A stretch of DNA of 42,361 nucleotides, taken from NCBI GenBank assembly GCA_947074185.1, contig CAMTOO010000007.1, positions 1 through 42,361 of the forward strand, in the 5' to 3' direction. This DNA comes from an uncultured Negativicutes bacterium (GTDB lineage Bacteria; Bacillota; Negativicutes; Acidaminococcales; Acidaminococcaceae). Made by a program: the position numbers and the translations under genes. The notes beneath the pieces were generated by a model. The model saw nothing but the letters and a program-made list of their open reading frames with translations. It was not told where the DNA came from and did no database searches. Positions 17,001 to 26,510 of the stretch are shown one piece after another (position 1 is the first letter of the stretch; each line of letters opens with the position of its first letter).

Positions 17001-18692
17001 CAAGGTGCAAAACCTGGTGAAGGCGGTCAATTACCTGGCGGAAAAGTATATCCATGGATTGCTGAATGCCGTGGTACTACTGCCGGTATCGGACTTATTT
17101 CTCCACCACCTCATCACGACATTTATTCTATCGAAGATTTAGCAGAACTTATTCACGATTTAAAAAATGCTAATCCTCGTGCGAAAATCAGCGTAAAACT
17201 CGTATCTGAAGTTGGTGTTGGCACTATCGCAGCAGGTGTTGTTAAAGCCTGCGCTGACGTAGTTTTAATTGCTGGTTATGACGGCGGTACTGGTGCATCA
17301 CCACGTACAAGTATTAACCACGCAGGTCTTCCTTGGGAACTTGGTCTCATGGAAACACATCAAACTCTCTTGCTTAATAACTTACGTAACCGCGTTACTT
17401 TAGAAACAGATGGTAAACTTATGTCTGGTCACGATGTTATTATTGCAGCACTCTTAGGTGCAGAAGAATTTGGTTTTGCAACAGCTCCACTTGTAACACT
17501 TGGTTGTATTATGATGCGTGTATGTAATCTTAATACTTGCCCTATGGGTGTTGCTACTCAAGACCCTGAACTTCGTAAAAACTTCCAAGGCAAACCTGAA
17601 TATGTTGTTAATTTCATGCGTTTCATTGCTCAAGAAGTTCGCGAATACATGGCAGAGCTTGGCTTCCGTACTATTGAAGAAATGGTTGGTAGAACAGAAG
17701 TGCTTATTGCAAAACAAGATCGTAATTGGAAAAATAAAAGTCTTGACCTTAGCCCACTTCTCTATCAACCAGAAGTTGAAGCTGGTGCAAGTCAAGTTTG
17801 TACTACAAAACAAAATCACCAACTAGATAAATCTTTAGACGCTAAAGAACTTCTTGCAATCTGCAAAACGGCTCTTGAAACTAAAAAGTCTATAACCGTT
17901 TCTCTTCCTATTAAAAATACTGACCGGGTTGTTGGTACTATCTTAGGTAGTGAAGTTACACGCCTCTATGGTAAAGCAGGTCTTAAAGAAGATACTATTA
18001 AATTAAACTTTAAAGGAACTGCTGGTCAAAGCTTTGGCGCATTCCTTCCACCTGGTATCTCCTTGAAACTTGAAGGTGATGCAAATGACCATGTTGGTAA
18101 AGGTTTAAGTGGCGGTAAAATCATTATTAAACCTCACAAAGATGCTCAATTCAAACCTGAAGAAAATATTATCATTGGTAACGTTGCCTTCTATGGTGCA
18201 ACCAAAGGTGAAGCTTATATTAATGGTATTGCTGGCGAACGTTTCTGTATTCGTAACAGTGGCGTTAATGCTGTAATCGAAGGTGTTGGGGATCATGGTT
18301 GTGAATATATGACTGGTGGTACTGTTGTTATTCTAGGTAAAACTGGTCGCAACTTTGCAGCTGGTATGAGCGGCGGCATTGCCTATGTGCTTGACGAACA
18401 TGGTACTTTCGCTTCCTATTGCAATAAAGAGTTAGTGCTTTTAGAAAAAGTAAAAGACGCTACTGACAGTTTACAACTTCAAAAAATGATTTTAAGACAC
18501 TATAATTGCACAAATAGTCCTTTGGCTAAAAAAATTCTTGATAATTGGACTAAATACTTGCCTAAATTCGTAAAAGTTATTCCAGCTGAATATAAAGCTA
18601 TTATGAATAAAATGGCTATTTACTTACAAAATGGTATGACTGAACAAGATGCCATTATTAAAATTTTCGAGGAGGGACAAGCAAATGGCTAA
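14100..18692 (+). CDS. gltB: Glutamate synthase large subunit
   Basis: The alpha subunit of NADPH-dependent glutamate synthase: it takes the amide of glutamine and transfers ammonia to 2-oxoglutarate, giving two glutamates. The 1530 residues match the family length. The N-terminal glutaminase domain has its catalytic Cys at position 22 (in HDACGLGVV), so a 21-residue propeptide should be removed. Later motifs include the FMN-binding synthase barrel ([26 protein letters not shown]) and the 3Fe-4S cysteines C1136, C1142 and C1147 in the C-x5-C-x4-C pattern. The C-terminal GXGXG beta-helix domain runs from about 1270 to 1450. It overlaps gltD by 8 bases, so the two are translationally coupled. 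Confidence 0.98.
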   Translation: MQKNFLPPKQGLYDPWFEHDACGLGVVANIKGKKSNKILRQALVVLRNMDHRGGQGADMNSGDGAGVLFQIPHDFCVKECTKLNLELPPAGKYAIGFMFLPPDVVERENTQRHFERIVASCGQEVLTWRTVPVNPEVLGEKSRQAQPFMAQVFIKPSAQVLDRLAIDENAFERELYRIRRLAENNIRYGNLRGGKFFYIASLSSRTIIYKGMLTTEQLSSFYLDLQDASIETGMALVHSRFSTNTFPSWERAHPYRYLMHNGEINTLRGNINWMRARQTMCGNSLWGRKIKDVMPVIDETGSDSGMFDNCLEFLVMSGRSLPHAIMMMVPEPWGKNPHIDPELKAFFEYHNSLMEAWDGPAAMAFTDGRTICAALDRNGLRPSRYYITNDDTIVLASEVGVVDIDPSTIVKKDRLRPGRMLVIDTVEGRIIGNDEIKRQIAKEQPYQKWLDANSIKLNNIKLTGKVPKIDPKNLFRHQITFGYTLEDLTKFLKPMAEKALDPVGAMGNDAPLAVLSDKPQLLFNYFKQLFAQVTNPPIDAIREEVFTDTTSGIGPEKNLIDPQPDSCRQLSAESPILSNIELAKLKVIKKPNFEHATINTLYPVAKGGAGLKKALNDMCKEADNLIDSGKCILILSDRAVSKDMAAIPSLLAVACLHHHLIRKGTRLKASLIVESAEPRELHHFALLLGYGASGINPYLAFETIEDMCSNGMIKNIKFEKATENYIDACTHGISKVLSKMGISTVQSYRGAQIFEAIGISNEVIDEYFTGTPSPLSGIGLEEIAKETAMRHEAAYTTKALDLCSYESGSAYQWRSDGNKHVFNPDTIVKLQQACRENNYNLFKEFTHELHSNKYAGINLRSLLAFNPQRLSINIDEVESVESICKRFKTGAMSYGSLSKEAHECLAIAMNRIGGKSNTGEGGEDSSRFTPMPNGDSKRSSIKQVASGRFGVTSNYLVNADEIQIKIAQGAKPGEGGQLPGGKVYPWIAECRGTTAGIGLISPPPHHDIYSIEDLAELIHDLKNANPRAKISVKLVSEVGVGTIAAGVVKACADVVLIAGYDGGTGASPRTSINHAGLPWELGLMETHQTLLLNNLRNRVTLETDGKLMSGHDVIIAALLGAEEFGFATAPLVTLGCIMMRVCNLNTCPMGVATQDPELRKNFQGKPEYVVNFMRFIAQEVREYMAELGFRTIEEMVGRTEVLIAKQDRNWKNKSLDLSPLLYQPEVEAGASQVCTTKQNHQLDKSLDAKELLAICKTALETKKSITVSLPIKNTDRVVGTILGSEVTRLYGKAGLKEDTIKLNFKGTAGQSFGAFLPPGISLKLEGDANDHVGKGLSGGKIIIKPHKDAQFKPEENIIIGNVAFYGATKGEAYINGIAGERFCIRNSGVNAVIEGVGDHGCEYMTGGTVVILGKTGRNFAAGMSGGIAYVLDEHGTFASYCNKELVLLEKVKDATDSLQLQKMILRHYNCTNSPLAKKILDNWTKYLPKFVKVIPAEYKAIMNKMAIYLQNGMTEQDAIIKIFEEGQANG

Positions 18693-20163
18693 AGCAACAG
18701 GATTTTTAGATTATAAACGCCAAGAGTTAGATGAACGTCCCGCTGGAAAACGTATCAAAGATTGGCACGAAATTAAAACTTCAAGCATTCCAAAAAAAGC
18801 AAAATTACAAGAACAAGCAGCACGTTGCATGGACTGTGGCGTTCCATTTTGCCATAGCGGCACAATGATTGGTGGAGCAGTTTCTGGTTGCCCACTTCAC
18901 AATCTAATGCCAGAATTCAACGATTTTGTTTACCAAGGTCTTGATCAATTCGCTTATGCAAGACTTAACAAAACTAATAATTTTCCTGAATTCACTTCTC
19001 ATGTCTGCCCTGCTCCTTGTGAAGGCGCTTGTTGTGCAGGTGTTGTTGCAGAACCTGTAACAGTTCGTAATATTGAGCAGTATATTATAGAAAAAGCTTT
19101 TGCAGAAGGTTGGGTTCAACCTAACACTCCTGAAACACGCACTAAAAAGAAAGTTGCGGTTATTGGTAGTGGTCCTGCAGGACTTGCCTGTGCTGATGAA
19201 CTTAATAAATTAGGACATACAGTAACAGTATATGAACGCGACGATCGTCCTGGCGGACTTTTAATGTATGGTATTCCTAATATGAAATTAGACAAAGAAC
19301 TTATTTTACGCCGTGTTGAACTCTTAAAAAAAGCTGGCGTAAAATTTGAACTCAATAGCGAAGTTGGTAAAAATGTTTCTTCTAATACCCTTACTAAAGA
19401 GTTTGATGCAGTAGTTCTTTGTACTGGTAGTACCATTCCAAGAGATTTGCCAGTTACTGGACGCAATCTAGATGGAATCTATTATGCGAAAGATTATCTT
19501 CACAAAGCAACTAAAAGTTTATTGGATTCTAAATTCAAAGATAAAAAAGCAATTAGTGCAAAAGATAAAAATGTAGTAGTTATTGGTGGCGGTGATACTG
19601 GTACTGACTGTGTAGCAACTGCAATTAGACAAGGTTGCAAAAGTGTTAAACAACTTGAAATCATGCCTTGTTTACCACATTCACGTACAGACTCTAATCC
19701 TTGGCCAGAATTTCCTCGTGTATTTAAAACAGATTATGGTCAAGAGGAAGCCTTCCATCTTTATAAAGAAGATCCACGCGAGTACTGCATTATGACTAAA
19801 GGCTTTACTGGAACAAAAGGAAAAGTATCTAAAATCTCTATTTGCCAAGTTACTTGGGAAAAACAAAGAGGTGGCGGAATGATTCCAGTAGAAATTCCTG
19901 GTACAGCTAAAGAAATTACTGCAGACCTAGTGCTTCTTGCAATGGGCTTTGTAGGAACTGAAAAACAACTCTTTGATGAGTTTAAATTCACGTCTACTCC
20001 TCAAGGTAATATTGCTGCAGACGAAACTACCTATGCTACAACTGCTCCTGGCATATTTACTGCTGGTGATGCAAGACGCGGTCAAAGTCTTGTAGTTTGG
20101 GCGATTAAAGAAGGTCGCAATGCTGCACTTGCTGTTAATGAATATTTGATAAGCAAAAAATAA
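18685..20163 (+). CDS. gltD: Glutamate synthase small subunit
   Basis: The beta subunit, which passes electrons from NADPH through FAD and two 4Fe-4S clusters to GltB. At 492 residues it has the normal length. The cluster cysteines are visible at C48, C51, C56, C69 and C108, C112, C116, C117. The FAD motif is [10 protein letters not shown] (157-166), and the NADPH motif [12 protein letters not shown] follows at roughly 290-305. The C-terminal [14 protein letters not shown] is the usual FAD-closing segment. I chose the ATG at 18685, with GGAGGGAC inside the gltB end as ribosome site; a longer in-frame start at 18649 lies inside gltB and lacks one. Confidence 0.97.
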   Translation: MAKATGFLDYKRQELDERPAGKRIKDWHEIKTSSIPKKAKLQEQAARCMDCGVPFCHSGTMIGGAVSGCPLHNLMPEFNDFVYQGLDQFAYARLNKTNNFPEFTSHVCPAPCEGACCAGVVAEPVTVRNIEQYIIEKAFAEGWVQPNTPETRTKKKVAVIGSGPAGLACADELNKLGHTVTVYERDDRPGGLLMYGIPNMKLDKELILRRVELLKKAGVKFELNSEVGKNVSSNTLTKEFDAVVLCTGSTIPRDLPVTGRNLDGIYYAKDYLHKATKSLLDSKFKDKKAISAKDKNVVVIGGGDTGTDCVATAIRQGCKSVKQLEIMPCLPHSRTDSNPWPEFPRVFKTDYGQEEAFHLYKEDPREYCIMTKGFTGTKGKVSKISICQVTWEKQRGGGMIPVEIPGTAKEITADLVLLAMGFVGTEKQLFDEFKFTSTPQGNIAADETTYATTAPGIFTAGDARRGQSLVVWAIKEGRNAALAVNEYLISKK

Positions 20164-20173
20164 CCCTTATACT

Positions 20174-20209
20174 AAAACAACTACAATTTAATAATTGTAG
20201 TTGTTTTTT
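20174..20209 (+). terminator. Terminator of the gltBD operon
   Basis: A 15-bp perfect stem (20174-20188 with 20193-20207), TAAT loop and a run of T, 10 bases after the gltD stop. Confidence 0.9.
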
Positions 20210-20275
20210 GTCTTAGTTTTAGTTGATTATTTTAAAAAGTTTTTTAAAATTGTTTTAAAAAATAACACAATTTCA

Positions 20276-20304
20276 TTGTATTATTATATATTTTTTGATA
20301 TAAT
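20276..20304 (+). promoter_or_regulatory. Candidate promoter of the autotransporter gene
   Basis: A perfect TATAAT (20299-20304) lies 17 bases after a poor TTGTAT -35 (20276-20281). It would give a leader of about 110 bases. The 256-base gap between gltD and this gene otherwise shows only A/T-rich sequence. Confidence 0.4.
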
Positions 20305-20419
20305 AAATGCATAGGTTCAATATACTTATATAATAAAATATAATTAGGAAAATAAAATTTGAAAAGAAGGTGAAAACTAAAAAAACGCTTTGTTTGTACT
20401 AATTTTGAGGAGGAAAAAA

Positions 20420-23400
20420 ATGACAAGTAATCAATTAAAGAAAAAACTTATTATTTTAGCGTTAGCTGTTGGTGCAACATTTACTACTATTCCAAGTGTA
20501 GCATTAGCAGATAGCGGTCAAATCGGATCTGATACTACGCCAATAACTTGGCAATATTACAGTACAGATCCTACAGGGGAAATTGCAAACAACAGAACCG
20601 ATAAATCTGGTTCTAGCGTTTTTGTAGCACAGTTCCATCAAAACTTCAACGATGCTGCGTATGGTGCTTTTGGTAACAAAGGCGGCGCAACTTTAACTTT
20701 AAATAGTATGACTGTTGAAGCTATCCAAGGTAAAGATGGCGTTGGTGCTGATCCTGGCGAAACCGTAAAAGACGGTGGTTTCGGTCAAGACGGTGGTCTT
20801 GCTTCAGGTATGGGGGTATACTCAACAAGCATGAGCAATGCAACTATTGCTTTAAATGGTGCTGTTGATATTAAAGTTATCGGTGGTAAAACTTTTAGCG
20901 ATGCTATGATTGGTACTCAATACCAACATCAAGGTCTCGCTGGTATAGACTACGTTGTTGATATAGCTAACAACGGTGGTGAAGGTGCTAAAGGCGGTGT
21001 TGGCGGTAACGCAATCGCTAGAGGCATCGATGTTTCTAATGGTTCCGGTATTACTATTACTGGTTCTTCCCTATCTGTTTCTGCTACTGGTGAGTTAGGC
21101 GGCCATGGTGGTTACGGTGGTGCTGGTGGTATTGGTAAAACTGGTGATGCAGGAACTGATGGTAAGGACGCTAATAGTTTAACACCTGATAGACTTGGAG
21201 CGCAAACTGGTCAAACAACTGCTCAAGCAGCTCAAAATGGCCGTGGTGGCGAAAAAGGTGGAGATGGCCTCGTTGGTATTGTAGGTAATACTGGTGGTAC
21301 TGGCGGTAAAGGTGCTGATGGTGGTAACGGCGGATATGCTAATGCTACTGGCATTAAAACTGCAAGTATGTCTAATTTAAATGTTGTCGTTTCTAATATA
21401 ACTGTAGATGCTACTGGTGGTAATGGTAATAACGGCGGTACTGGCGGCAAAGGCGGTACTGGCGGTACTGGTGGCGTTGGTGGCGATGGTGGTCAAGGTT
21501 TTGAAGGCGAAATCGGTGGCGATTTAGAAACAGCACAGCTTACAGTAACACCTGATGGTGCTTATGTTGTTTCTGGTGGTCTAACAGCACCAACAATAGG
21601 AGCTGGTTCGGTTGCAGCTGGCGCATCTTATACTGTAACTGCATATTATACACAAAACCAAATTTTATCTGGTACCACTTATGGCGGCGAAGGTGGCGAT
21701 GGTGGCTTAGGTGGCGACGGCGGCGCTGGTGGCGTTGGTGGTACTGGTGGCGACGGCGGTAACGGTGGTAACGGTGGCGTTGCAACTGCTACTGGCTTTA
21801 GTGGTACTGCTGTCCAAGGAAAAATTACTGCTAACGAAGTTGCTGTAACTGCTACTGGTGGTAATGGTGCAAGAGCTGGGTTCGGTGGCGCTGGCGGTGA
21901 CGGTGGCGTTGGTGGCGCTGGCGGTGACGGTGGTAAAGGCGGCGAAGCTGGTAAAAACCAAATTTATTCTGGCACTCAAAAATCAAATTATTCCGTTGAA
22001 CGCGTATATAAAGCAATTCATACTTATAATTCTGTTACTGGTACTTGGTCATATTCGTGGCAACTTCTGACTACACATCCGCAATCAAATACTACAGTAA
22101 CTAACGAGCAAGTTTCTGTTAATAATACTACTCGTACTGATGCTAATGACGGCACAGGCGGTAAAGGCGGTACTGGTGGTACTGGCGGCGATGGTGGCGT
22201 TTCTGGTGAAAACGGTATCAATGGATTTGGTGCTAGTGCTTATGCTACTGGTATAGAGTTAGAAAGTTCTAATGTTGAACTTACTACTTCAAAAATTACT
22301 AGTACTGCTATTGCTGGTAAAGGTCTTGGTTCAATCACTGGTTCTGGTACAGACCTAACAGCTGGTACAGCTGGTGATCCTGCTAGTGTTCCAACTGATA
22401 TCAATGGTACAGCTGGTGGTGCTGGTGGTGCTGGCGGTACTGGTTCTACCTTACTTGGCACTATTGCACAAAGCTTCAACGGTGATGAAGCAATGGCTGT
22501 TGGCTTTGTAAGTACTGGCAACACAACAAATATAATTGGAGCAAGCGGTCTTGAAATTGTTGCTTTAGCACAAGATGGTGCTTCTTACGATAGTGCTGTA
22601 GGTGTCCTCGCTAAGGGTTCAACTGATACTTATAACGTATCTGGTGATTTCAAAATCACTGCAGATGCTATTGGCGATATAGATGCTGGCACCTATATCG
22701 CAAGTTTGACTCGCACAATTACTGATGCTGCTGGTGTCGATATTGAAGGCGGCGTAATGAAAGTTGTTGCAACTGGTGCTCTTGACATCATAGCTTCTGC
22801 TACAAAAGGCGAACATACAAATGAAGCTGATGGTATCTCAGCTGATGGTGCAGAGCTTGACTTCTACAGTGAAGGTCCAATGACAATTCAAGCTTCATCT
22901 GAAAATACTATTGTTGATGATGGTTATGCAAGAGCAATTACTGCTGTAAACAATAAAACAATGTTATTTAAAACTAAAGACCAAGACATTAAAGTAATTG
23001 GTGGCGATAGATCAACTGACCATGCTATGTCTGTTGATGGTGGTTTAACATCATTTGATGCTGGTACTGCTACAATTGGTTTTGAAGGTTATACTACTGC
23101 GAAAAACGGTACTTTAAATTTCAAATCTAACACTACCGTTAAACCAAATGTTTCAGATCCTGGTGATTTCTACATTGAAAACGTGGTACTTACTCTTACT
23201 GATAAATTAGAAACAGTAGAAGTTGAAGGCATTTCAACTTTCAATGCATCAACTGCATACTTCTATGATGATTTAAATGATCTTGATAAACACGATACTT
23301 ACACTTATCGTAAATTCAAAACAAATGATTTAGTTACAGATGGTGACAACACTTTATACATGCGTACTAATGTAAACGGTGCAATGGATCGTCCTGTTGG

Positions 23401-24652
23401 TAACGACATGATTGAAGCAACTAACGTTGGTACTGGTACTGGTACTTATGAAACTTTTGTTTTCGATCAAGGCATGCGTATTGGTTACGACAATATTATG
23501 CAAGCAGACGGAAACTTCATTGATCCTGCTGCTGCTCCTGTAATCCTTGTGAAAAATGCTGGTACAGCGACTGTTAAAGGCGCTGGCGAAACAGTTACTT
23601 TCTACGATAATGGTGTATGGAACTACGAATATGTTGTTACAACTGAAAAAGTTGGTAACGATATCGTTTTAAAATCTATCACTAAAGATCTTTTAAGACA
23701 TTCTACAGCTCAAAAAGTTGCACGTGATTCTTACAAAGTTGCAGCTGGCGCAGCAGTTACATTCTTTGGAAATGATGAAACATTAAGAGACCGTTTAGGC
23801 GATCCTGCTAACTTCACTTATACTTTCGAAAGAGAAAATGGTACTGACGGCGAATCAAAAGGTTCTGTATGGGCTAAATATCTTGGCGGCAAATACGATG
23901 TAGATGGCGTTGACGGTGATGCTAATACAAAATATAATGGTTTCGCTGGTGGTTATGACCACAACATCGGTAATGGCTGGAGATTAGGCCTTGGTTTCCA
24001 ACATGTTAAAGGCGATGCGGATTTCGCTGAAGGTTCTGGCGAAATTAAATCTAACGCAGGTATGCTTTACGGAACTTGGGTTGGCGGAAAAGGTCATTAT
24101 TTAGATATTCTTGGTAAATTCGGTAAAGTAAACTCTGACACTGAAGCATACGGCGGAACAGTTCCACAAAGAATGTATGGTTCATACGGCGGAACAGCTT
24201 TCGGTCTTAGCGCTGAATACGGTTACCATAAAAGATTAAATGATAATTGGTTCATCGAACCAATGGCACGTTTAAGTTGGGTTCGTTTAAGTGGAGATGA
24301 TTATACTGTAAATACATTCGATGGCAACATGGATGTTAGCAATGATACAGTGAATAATCTTATCCTCCGTGGCGGATTCTTAGTAGGAAGACAATTCGGA
24401 AGAGGAAATAGTCTTTACCTCAAATTAGCTATAGCTCATAACTTCGGTGGTGATGCTGATTCTAATATCTATGCTGATGGTAAAAGCATGCTTCACGAAG
24501 AATCTGTTGGTGGAACTAGCTTCGAATACGGCCTTGGTGGAACACACAAATTTAATGATAAATCTAGCTTCTATCTAGACGTTAAACGTTCAAGCGGTGG
24601 TGATATCACTAAAACTTGGGGCGTAAACGCAGGTTTCCGTTTCAACTTCTAA
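20420..24652 (+). CDS. Autotransporter with glycine-rich passenger
   Basis: A 1410-residue type V secreted surface protein. Signal peptide 1-30 (cut after VALA). The passenger, about 31-1145, alternates long glycine runs of the GGxGGxGGDGG type (about 187-690) with beta-strand units of the form AxATGI...IxVxATGG. A non-repetitive region follows (about 690-1145). The C-terminal autotransporter beta-barrel starts near GSVWAKYLGG (about 1148) and ends in RFNF, the expected terminal Phe. The ligand is unknown; adhesion or aggregation is a guess. I chose the ATG at 20420 because GAGGAGG lies at 20407-20413; an in-frame start 30 bases upstream would put that site inside the gene. The gene stands alone with its own terminator. 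Confidence 0.93.
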   Translation: MTSNQLKKKLIILALAVGATFTTIPSVALADSGQIGSDTTPITWQYYSTDPTGEIANNRTDKSGSSVFVAQFHQNFNDAAYGAFGNKGGATLTLNSMTVEAIQGKDGVGADPGETVKDGGFGQDGGLASGMGVYSTSMSNATIALNGAVDIKVIGGKTFSDAMIGTQYQHQGLAGIDYVVDIANNGGEGAKGGVGGNAIARGIDVSNGSGITITGSSLSVSATGELGGHGGYGGAGGIGKTGDAGTDGKDANSLTPDRLGAQTGQTTAQAAQNGRGGEKGGDGLVGIVGNTGGTGGKGADGGNGGYANATGIKTASMSNLNVVVSNITVDATGGNGNNGGTGGKGGTGGTGGVGGDGGQGFEGEIGGDLETAQLTVTPDGAYVVSGGLTAPTIGAGSVAAGASYTVTAYYTQNQILSGTTYGGEGGDGGLGGDGGAGGVGGTGGDGGNGGNGGVATATGFSGTAVQGKITANEVAVTATGGNGARAGFGGAGGDGGVGGAGGDGGKGGEAGKNQIYSGTQKSNYSVERVYKAIHTYNSVTGTWSYSWQLLTTHPQSNTTVTNEQVSVNNTTRTDANDGTGGKGGTGGTGGDGGVSGENGINGFGASAYATGIELESSNVELTTSKITSTAIAGKGLGSITGSGTDLTAGTAGDPASVPTDINGTAGGAGGAGGTGSTLLGTIAQSFNGDEAMAVGFVSTGNTTNIIGASGLEIVALAQDGASYDSAVGVLAKGSTDTYNVSGDFKITADAIGDIDAGTYIASLTRTITDAAGVDIEGGVMKVVATGALDIIASATKGEHTNEADGISADGAELDFYSEGPMTIQASSENTIVDDGYARAITAVNNKTMLFKTKDQDIKVIGGDRSTDHAMSVDGGLTSFDAGTATIGFEGYTTAKNGTLNFKSNTTVKPNVSDPGDFYIENVVLTLTDKLETVEVEGISTFNASTAYFYDDLNDLDKHDTYTYRKFKTNDLVTDGDNTLYMRTNVNGAMDRPVGNDMIEATNVGTGTGTYETFVFDQGMRIGYDNIMQADGNFIDPAAAPVILVKNAGTATVKGAGETVTFYDNGVWNYEYVVTTEKVGNDIVLKSITKDLLRHSTAQKVARDSYKVAAGAAVTFFGNDETLRDRLGDPANFTYTFERENGTDGESKGSVWAKYLGGKYDVDGVDGDANTKYNGFAGGYDHNIGNGWRLGLGFQHVKGDADFAEGSGEIKSNAGMLYGTWVGGKGHYLDILGKFGKVNSDTEAYGGTVPQRMYGSYGGTAFGLSAEYGYHKRLNDNWFIEPMARLSWVRLSGDDYTVNTFDGNMDVSNDTVNNLILRGGFLVGRQFGRGNSLYLKLAIAHNFGGDADSNIYADGKSMLHEESVGGTSFEYGLGGTHKFNDKSSFYLDVKRSSGGDITKTWGVNAGFRFNF
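21005..22470 (+). repeat. Glycine-rich repeat region of the autotransporter
   Basis: Degenerate GGT/GGC-rich repeats coding for GGxGG units, interrupted by similar beta-strand units starting near 21005, 21331, 21776 and 22228, with two weaker ones near 22483 and 22588. Local GC content is clearly higher than in the neighbours. The reverse strand is open in several frames because GGN triplets give CCN; these are not genes. Confidence 0.8.
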
Positions 24653-24663
24653 TTAACAAAATT

Positions 24664-24693
24664 AAAGGCACCTCGTAAGAGGTGCCTTTTTTT
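24664..24693 (+). terminator. Terminator of the autotransporter gene
   Basis: An 11-bp stem (AAAGGCACCTC, 24664-24674, with GAGGTGCCTTT, 24679-24689), GTAA loop and T7. On the minus strand it may also end the convergent ABC transporter gene. Confidence 0.92.
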
Positions 24694-24704
24694 ATTTACC
24701 ATTT

Positions 24705-26426
24705 TTATTTTTCTATTAATCTATGAGTTGGTTTATCAAGCCAAAGTGTTTTATCATGGAATGCTAGTAACGTTCCGCGATGACCAATACTTACATAAGT
24801 TGTTTCTGGCATTTGCGTTTTTAACAAGGTATAAACTTTTTCTTCTGTTTCCTCATCTAAAGCAGAAGTTGCTTCATCCAAGAACAACCACGTTGGTTTA
24901 TAGATCAATGCCCTCACAAACGCTAACCTTTGTTGTTCACCTACAGAAAGTACATGACTCCAATCAGCTTCAAGGTAAAGTTTTTCATGCAAGTAGCCAA
25001 TCGAACAAGCTTCCATAAGTTCTTTTAACTCTTCGTCAGTTCTTGTTTCAGTTCCAGGATATAATACTGACTCTTTTAATGTTCCTAGTGGTAAATACGG
25101 TTTTTGTGGAATAAACATAATTTTTTCAGCTGCTGGCATTGTTAATGTTCCACTAACATACGGCCAAATACCTGATACTGCTCTTAAGAAAGTACTCTTT
25201 CCGCTACCACTTACACCTTGCATAAGAATATTAGTGCCTGGTTTAAGGGTAAAGTTCATATCTTCTAATATTATTCCCCCATCCGGCAAATAGATATTCA
25301 TATTTTTACCAACAATATCATTTGTATTACCAATATTACGTTCTAAATTCTGCTGAGGATTTTCTTGTTTAACATCCCTCATATGTAATCCAAAACCTGT
25401 TAAACGTTCTACTACTGCTTGCCACTCGGCAATAGATGCATACATATCTACAAAATAAGATAAAGAATCTTGTACACGTCCAAATGCTCCTGCTACCTGC
25501 ATTAATCCACCTAAAGTAATTTCCTTACTTAAATATCTTGGCATTACTACAACATAAGGAAAAATTATTGCAATTTGAGAATAGCCTGAATTGATCCATA
25601 CCAATTGCTTTTGTTTCTGTACAATACTCCAAAAATTATCTAGGAGCAGTTTAAATCTTTTCTTAAATACACCGCCTTCATGTGTTTCACCAGCATAAAA
25701 GGCTACACTTTCAGAATTCTCACGCATTCTCATCATACTAAAACGAAAATCAGCTTCATATCGTTGCTGTACATAGTTAAGACCAACTAATTTATTACCA
25801 ACTTTGTGTGTAATCCAAGTTCCTAGTATTGAATATATAAGAGCTGTCCAAACTAGGTAACCCGGTATATGAATATCCATACCTGCAATTTTGAAATCTA
25901 ACGGACCGGATAAATTATATAAAATAAATACAAAAGAAATAAATGTTGTTAACGCTTTTAAAAGTCCTATTGAAAATTTGATAGTCATCTCTACAAACAA
26001 TCTTACATCTTCGCTTATACGTTGGTCAGGATTGTCTGTATGAGCTCCAAACATCTGCAGACGATAATATGTCTTATTCTTAAGCCATTCGTCTATATAA
26101 CGATTTGTGAGCCAGCGACGCCAATTTACAATCAGTATTTGTTGAAGGTAAAAAGAATAAACTGCTAATAATATATATATGAATGCTAATTTAGCAAAAT
26201 TTATAAGTTCATTAAAAATAGTTTCACTTTCATAATTCTGCAAAGCACTATAAAACGCATTATTCCATTTGTTTAATAGTACTAACATATAAACTACACC
26301 TAATGTAAGCGCAATAATGGCAAATAATAGCAAAAATGCTTTTTTCTTTTCTTCTGACTGCCAATAGCTTTTTGTTAAATGCCAAACATCTTTTAAAAAT
26401 TTTGTGCTGATTGAAAATTCCTGCAT
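24705..26426 (-). CDS. ABC transporter, YddA/SbmA-BacA-like fused permease-ATPase
   Basis: A 573-residue half-transporter with the membrane domain and ATPase in one chain. The N-terminal part (about 1-330) has the helices and the NRWRRWLTNR-type conserved segment of the ABC_membrane_2 family (SbmA/BacA, peroxisomal ABCD). The ATPase part has Walker A GVSGSGKST (about 404-412), signature SVGEQQRLAF and Walker B LFLDEATSALDEE. It should work as a homodimer in the inner membrane. Relatives are linked to uptake of peptides or cobalamin and very-long-chain acids; the substrate here is not determined. The ATG follows AGGAGGG. Its promoter overlaps the terminator of the RND operon upstream. Confidence 0.88.
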   Translation of the reverse strand: MQEFSISTKFLKDVWHLTKSYWQSEEKKKAFLLLFAIIALTLGVVYMLVLLNKWNNAFYSALQNYESETIFNELINFAKLAFIYILLAVYSFYLQQILIVNWRRWLTNRYIDEWLKNKTYYRLQMFGAHTDNPDQRISEDVRLFVEMTIKFSIGLLKALTTFISFVFILYNLSGPLDFKIAGMDIHIPGYLVWTALIYSILGTWITHKVGNKLVGLNYVQQRYEADFRFSMMRMRENSESVAFYAGETHEGGVFKKRFKLLLDNFWSIVQKQKQLVWINSGYSQIAIIFPYVVVMPRYLSKEITLGGLMQVAGAFGRVQDSLSYFVDMYASIAEWQAVVERLTGFGLHMRDVKQENPQQNLERNIGNTNDIVGKNMNIYLPDGGIILEDMNFTLKPGTNILMQGVSGSGKSTFLRAVSGIWPYVSGTLTMPAAEKIMFIPQKPYLPLGTLKESVLYPGTETRTDEELKELMEACSIGYLHEKLYLEADWSHVLSVGEQQRLAFVRALIYKPTWLFLDEATSALDEETEEKVYTLLKTQMPETTYVSIGHRGTLLAFHDKTLWLDKPTHRLIEK

Positions 26427-26452
26427 TATTCACCCTCCTATCTATAACTTAT

Positions 26453-26481
26453 ATTGTATAGAAAAAGAAAAGGCTTGGCAA
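26453..26481 (-). promoter_or_regulatory. Promoter of the ABC transporter gene, inside a terminator arm
   Basis: Minus-strand TTGCCA (26476-26481), 17 bases, TACAAT (26453-26458). The -35 box is part of the stem of the RND terminator. Confidence 0.55.
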
Positions 26482-26502
26482 GAAAAACTCTTGCCAAGCC
26501 TT
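26461..26502 (-). terminator. Terminator of the RND efflux operon
   Basis: A 13-bp stem (26470-26482 with 26490-26502) with a 7-base loop, then TTTCTTTTTC on the minus strand. Confidence 0.88.
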
Positions 26503-26510
26503 AATTTATA

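Noticed and set aside
16161-17822. Minus-strand and alternative-frame open stretches inside gltB
   Set aside because: They lie fully within a highly conserved gene, lack ribosome sites and show no domain.
18649-18684. Upstream in-frame start for gltD
   Set aside because: It lies within gltB, lacks a ribosome site and adds residues not found in the family; the ATG at 18685 has GGAGGGAC.
21232-22524. Several Pro-rich or His/Arg-rich open frames on the minus strand of the autotransporter
   Set aside because: They are mirror images of the GGN repeats; no ribosome sites, no recognisable domains.
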